NCBI GenBank assembly: GCA_018065125.1
Contig: JAGHTY010000167.1
Location: 1 to 39,205, forward strand
Length of the DNA stretch: 39,205 nt
Source: Candidatus Minthousia equi
GTDB taxonomy: Bacteria; Bacteroidota; Bacteroidia; Bacteroidales; Bacteroidaceae
Direction: 5' to 3'
The translations under genes and the position numbers were made by a program. The notes under the pieces were generated by a model. It did not search any database. It was not told the origin of the DNA and saw only the letters and a program-made list of their open reading frames with translations. Positions 25,949 to 33,338 of this stretch are shown piece by piece; positions within the stretch are counted from its first letter, which is position 1; the number at the start of each line of letters is the position of its first letter.

Positions 25949-25980
25949 CAAAGATAATTTTAAATAATGAGAGAGGCAAG
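25949..25980 (-). promoter_or_regulatory. Promoter of HTCS2
   Basis: The minus strand reads TATCTTTG at 25956-25949, 26 nt before the ATG at 25922. CTTG at 25980-25977, 20 bp upstream, is one base from the -33 consensus. The intact promoter argues that the gene is still transcribed. Confidence 0.65.
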
Positions 25981-26026
25981 AAAAAGTGTTTTTTTTTGAA
26001 ATTACCGCATTTTTTTAGCACAAAAT

Positions 26027-26057
26027 CTTGTAGATTTCAAAAAAAGCAGTACCTTTG
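26027..26057 (+). promoter_or_regulatory. Promoter of the tRNA-Ser/tRNA-Val unit
   Basis: CTTG (26027-26030), a 19-bp spacer and TACCTTTG (26050-26057) lie about 40 nt before the first tRNA. The unit diverges from HTCS2. Confidence 0.7.
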
Positions 26058-26095
26058 CATCGCTTTTGAGATACACAACACTTCGAAGAAGTCTT

Positions 26096-26180
26096 GGAGA
26101 GGTGGCAGAGTGGTCGATTGCAACGGTCTTGAAAACCGTCGTACTGAGAGGTACCCGGGGTTCGAATCCCTGTCTCTCCG
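26096..26180 (+). tRNA. tRNA-Ser (anticodon TGA)
   Basis: An 85-nt class II tRNA. The acceptor arm is GGAGAG paired with CTCTCC, the anticodon loop CTTGAAA gives TGA, the long variable arm has a GTAC/GTAC stem, and the T loop is TTCGAAT. CCA is not encoded. It reads UCA-type serine codons and is not an amber suppressor. Confidence 0.95.
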
Positions 26181-26196
26181 CAACATTCAAAAGCAC

Positions 26197-26271
26197 GGGC
26201 GTTTAGCTCAGCTGGTTCAGAGCATCTGCCTTACAAGCAGAGGGTCGGCGGTTCGAATCCGTCAACGCCCA
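26197..26271 (+). tRNA. tRNA-Val (anticodon TAC)
   Basis: A 75-nt tRNA with acceptor arm GGGCGTT/AACGCCC, D-loop AGCTCAGCTGGTTCAGAGC, anticodon loop CTTACAA (TAC) and T loop TTCGAAT. CCA is not encoded. It lies 16 nt after tRNA-Ser, so the two are cotranscribed. Confidence 0.96.
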
Positions 26272-26280
26272 CTTACAATG

Positions 26281-26305
26281 AGACATCCCACAAGGATGTC
26301 TTTTA
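26281..26305 (+). terminator. Terminator of the tRNA unit
   Basis: AGACATCC and GGATGTCT arms (26281-26288 and 26294-26301) are joined by CACAA and followed by a T-rich tract. mutS2 begins about 30 bp later with no clear promoter of its own, so it may depend on read-through. Confidence 0.8.
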
Positions 26306-26335
26306 TTGTTTAACGACAATCCTTATGCTTTACCA

Positions 26336-29068
26336 ATGATATACCCCTCAAACTACGAACATAAAATCGGTTTCGACGAAATTCGCACCCTGCTATCACA
26401 AAAATGTCTCAGTCCACTTGGACGCGAGAAAGTACAGCAGATGGAATTCTCGGCTAACTACGATGACATTTTAGTGGCCCTAAAAAGAACAAACGAATTT
26501 GTACACATCCTACAGGAGGAAACAGATTTCCCCTCACAGTATTTTTATGATATTCGTGAGGATTTACAACGTATAAAACTAGAGGGAGCATACATGGACG
26601 AACAAGCATTGTTCGACCTAAAACGTTCATTGGAGACTATCGAGAAAATTGTTAGATTCCTTCACAAAAGTGACAATGGAGAAGGAAATGCCATTTCCAC
26701 TAAGAACTTCAAGTTCCAGGCAAAGGAAGAAACCAACCCATACAAAGCAATGCTGGCCAAGAAAAAAGGCCATAAACGCATTTTCATCAATGGTCAGTGG
26801 ATTACAAATGGAGCAGAAGAAGAAAAAGTCGAAAATGAATCTATTGACGAAAGCGAAAGTAACATTTCTAATAGTGAAGAACAAGTAATCGCAAATAAAA
26901 TAAAGCATCGCTATCCTCAGCTATGCAAGTTAACCGTAGGTATTGCCATTTTTCCACAACTAAGTGATCGAATCAAAATGATTCTCGATGATTACGGAAA
27001 AATGAAAGATAGTGCATCTCCACTACTTGCACAAATACGTCATGAACTTTCACATACAGCAAATAGCATTTCAAAGACCTTGAACCAAATTCTTAGAAGT
27101 GCACAATCAGACGGAGTTGTAGATAAAGATGCTGCTCCTACCATGCGAGATGGCAGATTGGTTATCCCTGTTGCTCCTGGATTAAAAAGAAAGATCAAAG
27201 GTATTATTCACGACGAATCAGCATCAGGAAAAACTGTCTTCGTAGAACCTTCTGAGGTAGTAGAGGCAAACAACAGAATCCGAGAGTTGGAAAGTGACGA
27301 GCGACGAGAAGTCATCCGTATCCTAACCGATTTTTCTGCTCTAATACGACCTGTCATTCCAGAATTGCTGAACAGTTACGAATTCCTTGCACAGATAGAT
27401 TTTATCAGAGCAAAGGCCGACTGGGCTATTCAAAGCAACTCTGTTATGCCATCTTTCGAAAACACGACTATCATTGATTGGATTGATGCCATTCATCCAT
27501 TATTGCAGATTTCATTAGAAAAGCACAACAAGAAAGTTGTTCCTTTGAACATACTATTGAATAAGGAACAGAGACTACTGATTATCTCTGGTCCAAACGC
27601 AGGCGGAAAATCCGTATGCTTAAAAACTGTAGGCCTGCTGCAATACATGATTCAATGTGGTATGCTTATTCCTCTTAAGGAAAATAGTCATGTTGGAGTT
27701 TTCAGCAATCTGATGATTGATATCGGTGATGAGCAAAGTATTGAAGATGATCTAAGCACCTACTCTTCTCATTTGCTCAACATGAAAATCATGATGAAGA
27801 ACAGCAACAGAAGTACACTGTTGCTCATCGACGAATTTGGTGGAGGTACGGAACCTCAGATTGGAGGTGCTTTGGCAGAAGCCATGCTGAAACGCTTCAA
27901 TGAAAAAGAAAGTTTTGGTATAATTACCACACACTACCAGAATCTTAAGCATTATGCCGAGGACCATCCTGGAATTGTAAATGGTGCCATGTTGTATGAT
28001 CGTCACCAGATGCAAGCCCTATATCAACTAGAGATTGGTAATCCTGGAAGTTCATTTGCTGTAGAAATCGCCAGAAAGATTGGTATTCCAGAAGAAGTAA
28101 TTCAGGATGCCAGCAATCTTGTGGGACAGGAATACATCAACGCCGACAAATACCTGCAGGATATCGTACGCGACAAGCGTTACTGGGAAAACAAGCGTCA
28201 GAACATCCATGCCAAGGAAAAACAGATGGAACAAACCTTGGCTAAATACCAGGCAGAAATAGAAGAACTGCAAAAGAACAAAAAGGATATTATCCGTCAA
28301 GCAAAGGCTGACGCAGAAAACATTCTGCAACAAAGTAACAAGGTTATCGAGAATACTATTCGTGAAATCAAGGAAGCACAAGCAGAAAAAGAACGTACCC
28401 GCGAAGCTCGTCAGCAAATGCAGGAATTCCAAAAGAACTTAGCATCAGACGACATGAATGCTGCCGAAGACAAGATTGCAAAAAAGATGCAGCAATTACT
28501 GGAACGCCAAGAGCGCAAGGCAAAGAACAAGGAGAAAAAGCAGCAGGCAAAAGTTCAACAGGCCACAAATAATGCCAACGAAACCAAAAAGAATAATATT
28601 GACATTATAAAGGTTGGCGACCAAGTTAGAATTAAAGGTCAGACAGCAACAGGCGAAGTTGAAAGCATCAATGGCAATAATGCAACGATTATATTCGGTA
28701 GCATGCGAACGAACATAAAGCTTCAGAGAATTGAAAAAAGTTCTTCGCAAGCAAAAGAAGCGCCAAAAGCAGCGACTTTTGTCAGCAAGCAAACTCAGGA
28801 TAATATACACGAAAGAAAGTTACAATTCCGACAGGAAATAGATATTAGAGGACTACGTGGAGACGAAGCTGTACAAGCCATTATGTACTACATTGACGAT
28901 GCTGTATTAGCAGGTGTAGGCCGAGTTCGAATCCTTCATGGAACAGGTTCTGGTATTCTCCGCACACTCATCCGCGAATACCTGGCAACAGTACCTGAAG
29001 TAAAGAATTTCCATGATGAGCACGTTCAGTTTGGCGGAGCTGGTATAACAATCGTAGAACTGAGATAA
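26336..29068 (+). CDS. mutS2: MutS2-family endonuclease/ATPase
   Basis: This protein of about 910 aa has the MutS2 layout: MutS-like core helices, an ATPase with Walker A GPNAGGKS (residues 419-426) and Walker B LLIDEFGGGTEP, a long coiled coil rich in Lys, Glu and Gln, and a C-terminal Smr domain (DIRGLRGDEA, LHGTGSGIL). MutS2 proteins act on recombination intermediates, and some rescue collided ribosomes through the Smr domain. It is longer than the usual 780-830 aa because of a charged insert around residues 105-185 (KKKGHKRIF, then a Glu/Ser-rich stretch). I chose the ATG at 26336; an upstream TTG at 26306 falls in the tRNA terminator tail. A bidirectional terminator follows. Confidence 0.93.
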   Translation: MIYPSNYEHKIGFDEIRTLLSQKCLSPLGREKVQQMEFSANYDDILVALKRTNEFVHILQEETDFPSQYFYDIREDLQRIKLEGAYMDEQALFDLKRSLETIEKIVRFLHKSDNGEGNAISTKNFKFQAKEETNPYKAMLAKKKGHKRIFINGQWITNGAEEEKVENESIDESESNISNSEEQVIANKIKHRYPQLCKLTVGIAIFPQLSDRIKMILDDYGKMKDSASPLLAQIRHELSHTANSISKTLNQILRSAQSDGVVDKDAAPTMRDGRLVIPVAPGLKRKIKGIIHDESASGKTVFVEPSEVVEANNRIRELESDERREVIRILTDFSALIRPVIPELLNSYEFLAQIDFIRAKADWAIQSNSVMPSFENTTIIDWIDAIHPLLQISLEKHNKKVVPLNILLNKEQRLLIISGPNAGGKSVCLKTVGLLQYMIQCGMLIPLKENSHVGVFSNLMIDIGDEQSIEDDLSTYSSHLLNMKIMMKNSNRSTLLLIDEFGGGTEPQIGGALAEAMLKRFNEKESFGIITTHYQNLKHYAEDHPGIVNGAMLYDRHQMQALYQLEIGNPGSSFAVEIARKIGIPEEVIQDASNLVGQEYINADKYLQDIVRDKRYWENKRQNIHAKEKQMEQTLAKYQAEIEELQKNKKDIIRQAKADAENILQQSNKVIENTIREIKEAQAEKERTREARQQMQEFQKNLASDDMNAAEDKIAKKMQQLLERQERKAKNKEKKQQAKVQQATNNANETKKNNIDIIKVGDQVRIKGQTATGEVESINGNNATIIFGSMRTNIKLQRIEKSSSQAKEAPKAATFVSKQTQDNIHERKLQFRQEIDIRGLRGDEAVQAIMYYIDDAVLAGVGRVRILHGTGSGILRTLIREYLATVPEVKNFHDEHVQFGGAGITIVELR

Positions 29069-29080
29069 AACAAAAAAAAA

Positions 29081-29104
29081 AACGGAAGCGTGCTTCCGTT
29101 TTTG
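29081..29104. terminator. Bidirectional terminator between mutS2 and the tRNA-Thr/SRP RNA unit
   Basis: Arms AACGGAAGC (29081-29089) and GCTTCCGTT (29092-29100) have A's before and T's after. The same hairpin can end mutS2 on the plus strand and the RNA unit on the minus strand. It begins 12 nt after the mutS2 stop and ends next to the tRNA 3' end. Confidence 0.9.
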
Positions 29105-29178
29105 AGCCTCTTGTCGGATTCGAACCAACGACCCCGAGATTACAAATCACGTGCTCTGGCCAACTGAGCTAAAGAGGC
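29105..29178 (-). tRNA. tRNA-Thr (anticodon TGT)
   Basis: A 74-nt tRNA. The acceptor arm GCCTCTT pairs with AAGAGGC, the D-loop is AGCTCAGTTGGCCAGAGC, the anticodon loop TTTGTAA gives TGT, and the T loop is TTCGAAT. The discriminator base is T and CCA is not encoded. It lies directly downstream of the SRP-like RNA and is presumably processed from the same transcript. Confidence 0.95.
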
Positions 29179-29282
29179 GGGTGGGTAAGCGATCTATATC
29201 GCGCCGCTACAACCAACTACCTTTGCTGCGATCAAGCCCTGGAGGATTCGAAGGGAGCTGGCCGTATAGGACTTACCCATTT
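29179..29282 (-). ncRNA. ffs: Small signal recognition particle RNA (4.5S-like)
   Basis: The minus strand has its own perfect promoter and can fold into one long hairpin of about 100 nt. The pairings are GGGTAAG with CTTACCC at the ends (29278-29272 and 29189-29183), CCTATA with TATAG, GCCAGCT with AGTTGGT, and CCTT with AAGG. The apex has CAGG, ten nucleotides (GCTTGATCGC) and AGCA, the same arrangement and spacing as the CAGG/AGCA symmetric loop of bacterial SRP RNA domain IV, which binds Ffh. The apical loop is not the common GGAA. No protein frame fits. The assignment rests on structure and these short matches; another structured RNA is possible. Confidence 0.72.
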
Positions 29283-29290
29283 TGTGGGTG

Positions 29291-29322
29291 CAAAAGTAGT
29301 ATAATTATTTGGGTACGCCAAA
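29291..29322 (-). promoter_or_regulatory. Promoter of the SRP-like RNA and tRNA-Thr unit
   Basis: On the minus strand TTTG (29322-29319), a 20-bp spacer and TACTTTTG (29298-29291) are present. The start point would fall near 29285, just before the first stem of the RNA. Confidence 0.85.
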
Positions 29323-29401
29323 TTCTTCGTCTAAAAAATCACAATTTAGAGGCATTTCTTATTTTTCCACCTATTAAGTAAGAAACGATAGTTTTTTTTC
29401 G

Positions 29402-29409
29402 TAACTTTG
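29402..29409 (+). promoter_or_regulatory. -7 element of the glycosyltransferase operon
   Basis: TAACTTTG lies 26 nt before the ATG at 29436. The -33 position has no TTTG, although T-rich sequence lies between. Confidence 0.55.
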
Positions 29410-29435
29410 TACCCTATAATATAACAACCTTCATT

Positions 29436-30386
29436 ATGGATATATCTGTAGTAGTACCACTATTCAACGAAGAAGAATCCTTGCCAGAACTGTTTTGCTG
29501 GATTGACAAGGTAATGAATGCAAACAACTTTTCTTATGAAGTTATTTTTGTGAACGACGGCAGTACCGACCGTTCTTGGAATGTTATCGAGGAACTTCAG
29601 CAGAAATCACCTAATGTCAAGGGTATAAAATTTAGAAGGAACTACGGAAAGAGTCCTGCCTTATACTGCGGTTTCAAACGTGCAGAAGGCGATGTTGTCA
29701 TCACAATGGATGCCGACTTGCAGGATTCTCCTGATGAAATCCCAGAGTTGTACCGCATGATTACAGAAGATGGGTACGATCTCGTATCTGGTTACAAACA
29801 AAAAAGATACGACCCTCTTTCAAAAACTATACCAACAAAACTATTCAATGCAACTGCACGTAAAGTCAGCGGAATCAAGAATCTGCACGATTTCAACTGT
29901 GGTTTGAAAGCTTACCGCAAAGAGGTAATTAAAAACATTGAGGTTTATGGCGAAATGCACCGTTACATTCCTTATCTAGCAAAGAATGCTGGTTTTAGCA
30001 AAATTGGCGAGAAGGTTGTACACCATCAAGCTCGTAAATATGGAAAGACCAAGTTTGGCTTGAACCGTTTCGTAAACGGATACCTAGACCTTATCAGTCT
30101 TTGGTTCCTTAGCAAGTTTGGCATGAAACCAATGCATATCTTTGGTCTGACCGGTAGCATCATGTTCATATTAGGTTTTATTGCTGTACTAGTTGTAGGA
30201 TTCAGCAAGTTATACCAAATGTGGAATGGTCTTCCATACCGTCTGGTAACCGAGAATCCTTGGTTCTACATTGCGCTAACCACCATGATTCTGGGAAGTC
30301 AGTTCTTCTTGGCAGGCTTCTTGGGAGAACTTATCAGCCGCAACTCAACAGAGCGTAACAATTATCAGATTGAAAAAGAAATCTGA
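29436..30386 (+). CDS. Family 2 glycosyltransferase, DPM1/ArnC-like membrane type
   Basis: This 316-aa protein starts with a GT-A domain of family 2 (VVPLFNEEESLPELF, FVNDGSTDRSW) and a DADLQD metal-binding motif near residue 90. Two membrane helices close to the C-terminus (IFGLTGSIMFILGFIAVLVVG and FYIALTTMILGSQFFLAGFLGELI) are typical of polyprenyl-phosphate sugar transferases. Such enzymes move a sugar from a nucleotide donor to a lipid carrier on the inner membrane for envelope glycan synthesis. It is the first of four closely packed genes, with the DUF6452 gene 3 nt downstream. The sugar cannot be predicted. Confidence 0.88.
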   Translation: MDISVVVPLFNEEESLPELFCWIDKVMNANNFSYEVIFVNDGSTDRSWNVIEELQQKSPNVKGIKFRRNYGKSPALYCGFKRAEGDVVITMDADLQDSPDEIPELYRMITEDGYDLVSGYKQKRYDPLSKTIPTKLFNATARKVSGIKNLHDFNCGLKAYRKEVIKNIEVYGEMHRYIPYLAKNAGFSKIGEKVVHHQARKYGKTKFGLNRFVNGYLDLISLWFLSKFGMKPMHIFGLTGSIMFILGFIAVLVVGFSKLYQMWNGLPYRLVTENPWFYIALTTMILGSQFFLAGFLGELISRNSTERNNYQIEKEI

Positions 30387-30389
30387 AAT

Positions 30390-30857
30390 ATGAAGAAAAA
30401 CATCTTTACCAAAACACTCGGTATCCTACTGGCTATCACCTGTATCACCAGTTGTAATTCTGTGGACTGCCCACTGAACAATACTGTTTACAATACCTGG
30501 ACATTTTACCAGGAAGATGAACCTGTAAGTATCACTAAAGAGATAAACGTTTTTCTAAAGGTAAATGGCGGTGATTCATTGGTAGTCAACAAACTAACCA
30601 ACGCCAAGAGTTTTTCTATGCCAATGAGTTACTACAATCCATCCGACACAGTGGTTATAGAATATCGAAATACCAGTGGTACCTACATCATTGAGAAGGA
30701 CAACCTTCCCCATTTCAATTCTCCTGAATGTGGTGTTTGGGTAGAGCATAATGTAACCAGCATAAAAGGCAATCACCCTCTGATTGACTCAGTCGTAGTA
30801 ACCAACCCTAAAGTTGACAATATTGAAAATGAGAATTTCCGCATTTATTTTAAGTAG
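30390..30857 (+). CDS. DUF6452-family lipoprotein
   Basis: This 155-aa protein has a lipoprotein signal ending at Cys22 (CITSC). CPLNNTVYNTW follows soon after the lipidated cysteine, a pattern I associate with DUF6452. The rest looks like a beta-rich periplasmic domain with NHPLIDSVVVTNPKVD near the end. The function is unknown. It starts 3 nt after the glycosyltransferase stop. Its 3' end overlaps the start of the DUF6048 gene by 29 nt in a different frame, so the two are closely coupled. Confidence 0.75.
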   Translation: MKKNIFTKTLGILLAITCITSCNSVDCPLNNTVYNTWTFYQEDEPVSITKEINVFLKVNGGDSLVVNKLTNAKSFSMPMSYYNPSDTVVIEYRNTSGTYIIEKDNLPHFNSPECGVWVEHNVTSIKGNHPLIDSVVVTNPKVDNIENENFRIYFK

Positions 30858-31560
30858 TTTTCTATTAGGGTTTTGCTTCACTACGGCACAGGCTCAGGAA
30901 GAAACAATAAAAGAAACTGTCAATAACGAGATTGCCAAGCGAACCGGTCCTGCCACATTTCAGGGCATGTCGCTATCTGCAGAGAATGGCAAGCCCATCT
31001 CTTACTTTGTCGGTGGTTCTACCCTTGGTACAGAAGCTGCACTGCGTCTTAATTTCAAGAATAAGTACTTCCCCGTGGCAGAATTAGGCTTTGACAAGTA
31101 TGATGCCACAAACGATGAGACAAATCTTAGATACAAGACTGCTGCTCCATACCTTCGTATTGGAGCTGATTTCAACATGTTGAAAGACAAGACTCAGAAT
31201 AACCGTATGTATATTGGTTTCCGTCTGGCCTATACTACCTATAAATTCGATGCAAGCGGTCCTAACATTAAGGACCCACTATGGCAAGACAGCCAACCAT
31301 TCGACTATGAGGGACTATCTAGCCACCGCACCTGGTTTGAGGCTGTGTGGGGACTCGAAGCAGAAATCCTACACAATTTTCACATGGGCTTTATGCTTCG
31401 ATACAAGCAAAGATTGTCTGAGAAAGAACCAATTCAGGCTACTCCATATTATGTCCCAGGTTTTGGAACAGGAGGAAGTTCTGGTTTTACAGCCTCCTAC
31501 TATCTAACCTTTGACCTTTCTAAGAAGATCAAGAAACCAGAGCTTAAAACAGAAAAATAA
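30829..31560 (+). CDS. DUF6048-family outer-membrane-like protein
   Basis: This protein of about 243 aa begins with a signal peptide (MRISAFILSSFLLGFCFTTAQAQ). It continues with alternating polar and aromatic residues of a small beta-barrel type (YFPVAELGFDKYDAT, RIGADFNML, NRMYIGFRLAYTTYKFDA). DUF6048 commonly sits beside DUF6452 in Bacteroidales. I chose the ATG at 30829, which opens the signal peptide and lies inside the end of the DUF6452 gene; upstream starts are TTG and would spoil the signal. The role is unknown. An outer-membrane partner for the lipoprotein encoded upstream is a reasonable inference. Confidence 0.75.
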   Translation: MRISAFILSSFLLGFCFTTAQAQEETIKETVNNEIAKRTGPATFQGMSLSAENGKPISYFVGGSTLGTEAALRLNFKNKYFPVAELGFDKYDATNDETNLRYKTAAPYLRIGADFNMLKDKTQNNRMYIGFRLAYTTYKFDASGPNIKDPLWQDSQPFDYEGLSSHRTWFEAVWGLEAEILHNFHMGFMLRYKQRLSEKEPIQATPYYVPGFGTGGSSGFTASYYLTFDLSKKIKKPELKTEK

Positions 31561-31568
31561 CAGAAACC

Positions 31569-32603
31569 ATGACAAATAGAACAAAGTGGACATTGCTGCG
31601 CATTCCTTTTCTGGTATTGCTAGTGATTGGTACCATCCTCATCATCCGTAACAACCAGGAAAAAGCAAAGTATCCCTATATCAAAAACGAAGGATATGTG
31701 TTTGGCACCATTTATCGCATTACCTATCAAAACGATAAGGACCTTGAATCAGAGATAAAGCAAGAACTGGCAAAAGTGGACGAATCACTTTCACCTTTCA
31801 ATCCTAAAAGTATCATCAGTGCAATCAACAGCAATAAAGACACAACCATAAACACTATGTTCAAGGAGGTGTTTACGATGGCACAGAATATCTCAAAAGA
31901 AACAAAAGGCGACTACGATATTACCGTCAGTCCACTGGTAAACCTGTGGGGATTTGGTTTCAAGCACGACAGTCTTAACATAGAAAAAAGCACTATAGAT
32001 AGCATCTTGCAGTTTGTAGGATATGATAAAGTTCATCTGGAAGGTGACAAAATTTACAAGAAAGACCCACGTATCATGCTTGATTGCAGTTCCATTGCCA
32101 AAGGCTATGGAGTGGATGTTGTAGCACGCCTGCTAGAAAGAAAAGGGGTTAAGAACTATCTGGTTGAGATTGGTGGGGAAATTGTAACCAAAGGCATATC
32201 TCCCAAACAAGTACCCTGGAAAATTGGCATCAACAAACCTATAGAGGATTCCTTGAATATCAACACAGATCTACAACAAATGCTGTCGCTTAGCAATGAA
32301 GCAATGGCAACCTCTGGTAATTACCGTAATTTCTACTATAAAGAAGGCAAGAAATATGCACACACCATTGATCCGCACACAGGATTCCCTGTTGAGCATA
32401 ACCTTTTGTCTGCTACAGTAATAGCAAAGGATTGTGCCACAGCTGATGCATATGCCACATCACTGATGGTTATGGGTATCGACAAGGCAAAGACTTTTCT
32501 GGAAAAGCATCCTGAATTAATTGTTTATTTGATTTACAGCAACGAAAAAGGAGAGAATGACGTTTTCTTCACCCCCTCCCTCGAGAAGAAATTCATCAAG
32601 TAA
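31569..32603 (+). CDS. apbE: FAD:protein FMN transferase (ApbE family)
   Basis: This 344-aa enzyme attaches FMN from FAD to a threonine of exported flavoproteins such as the NqrB/NqrC and RnfG/RnfD subunits. Visible signatures are GYVFGTIYRITY near the start, LDCSSIAKGYGVD, VEIGGEIVTKG, ATSGNYRNFY, HTIDPHTGFPV and CATADAYATSLMVMG with the metal-binding Asp and Thr. An N-terminal hydrophobic helix (IPFLVLLVIGTILII) without a lipobox should anchor it with the active site in the periplasm. It follows DUF6048 by 8 nt. Its TAA directly abuts the reverse-strand TAA of marC, with no base between. Confidence 0.92.
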   Translation: MTNRTKWTLLRIPFLVLLVIGTILIIRNNQEKAKYPYIKNEGYVFGTIYRITYQNDKDLESEIKQELAKVDESLSPFNPKSIISAINSNKDTTINTMFKEVFTMAQNISKETKGDYDITVSPLVNLWGFGFKHDSLNIEKSTIDSILQFVGYDKVHLEGDKIYKKDPRIMLDCSSIAKGYGVDVVARLLERKGVKNYLVEIGGEIVTKGISPKQVPWKIGINKPIEDSLNINTDLQQMLSLSNEAMATSGNYRNFYYKEGKKYAHTIDPHTGFPVEHNLLSATVIAKDCATADAYATSLMVMGIDKAKTFLEKHPELIVYLIYSNEKGENDVFFTPSLEKKFIK

Positions 32604-33197
32604 TTACTGCTGTACCTGATTCAGAATCTTCACTACATTCACGGTAAACAGATGTGCTGCCATTGCCATCAGGATAATACCGAAAAACTTACGAAGCATA
32701 TATACACCACCCTTTCCCAAAAAACGGTGAATTATGTCTGTTGAACGTAGTACAAAAAATACAACAATCATATTCAGCACCAATGCCACCAGAATACTGA
32801 TGTTATCACATTCTGCCTTCAATGACAACAGGGTTACAAACGAACCTGCACCAGCAATCAGTGGAAATACCAGAGGAACCAATGTTGAATCATTCGAAGG
32901 CCCCTGATTCTTGAATAGTTCAACATCCAGCAACATCTCTACCGAAATTAAGAACAAGATGATGGCACCTGCAACAGCAAAGGATTCAACATCAACCTGA
33001 AACAAACTAAGAATAGAGTTTCCGGCAAAAAAGAAAAGTACCAAAATCAATAAAGAATAACCCGATGCCTTTATTGCACTGACGTTCCTTCCTTTCTCTT
33101 TCATTGAGATAATAACTGGAATAGAACCAATAATATCAATCACGGCAAACAATGTCACAAATGCGCTGACAATGTCTTGAAAATCTAATTCTCCCAT
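32604..33197 (-). CDS. marC: MarC-family integral membrane protein
   Basis: This protein of about 197 aa has six membrane segments and the MarC/UPF0056 pattern: FVTLFAVIDIIGSIPVIISM at the start, PLVFPLIAGAGSFVTLLSL in the middle and a C-terminal MLRKFFGIILMAMAAHLFTVNVV. The family lies in the inner membrane and its substrate is not settled; its old link to multiple antibiotic resistance is not well supported. I chose the ATG at 33197, which begins the family's usual N-terminus. A longer frame to 33275 would run through the TATCTTTG -7 box. The gene is convergent with apbE, stop against stop. Confidence 0.88.
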   Translation of the reverse strand: MGELDFQDIVSAFVTLFAVIDIIGSIPVIISMKEKGRNVSAIKASGYSLLILVLFFFAGNSILSLFQVDVESFAVAGAIILFLISVEMLLDVELFKNQGPSNDSTLVPLVFPLIAGAGSFVTLLSLKAECDNISILVALVLNMIVVFFVLRSTDIIHRFLGKGGVYMLRKFFGIILMAMAAHLFTVNVVKILNQVQQ

Positions 33198-33219
33198 AGC
33201 TTTACATTTTTTTCGGGCG

Positions 33220-33227
33220 CAAAGATA
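33220..33227 (-). promoter_or_regulatory. -7 element of marC
   Basis: The minus strand reads TATCTTTG, 22 nt before the ATG at 33197. This supports the shorter start. The -33 match is weak. Confidence 0.6.
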
Positions 33228-33314
33228 GGAAAAAGTTTGTATTAAAAAGGTATAAACAGCGTAAAGAAAAAACAAAAAAATAACGACAAGCTATCTCATG
33301 TCAATGATAACACG

Positions 33315-33322
33315 TATTTTTG
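33315..33322 (+). promoter_or_regulatory. -7 element of the Crp-family regulator gene
   Basis: TATTTTTG lies 16 nt before the ATG at 33339. No clear TTTG is present at -33, so an activator may be needed. Confidence 0.55.
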
Positions 33323-33338
33323 TAAAAAACGAAAACTG

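Noticed and set aside
33198..33275. Longer MarC start at 33275
   Set aside because: It would place the -7 box inside the gene and add residues not typical of the family.
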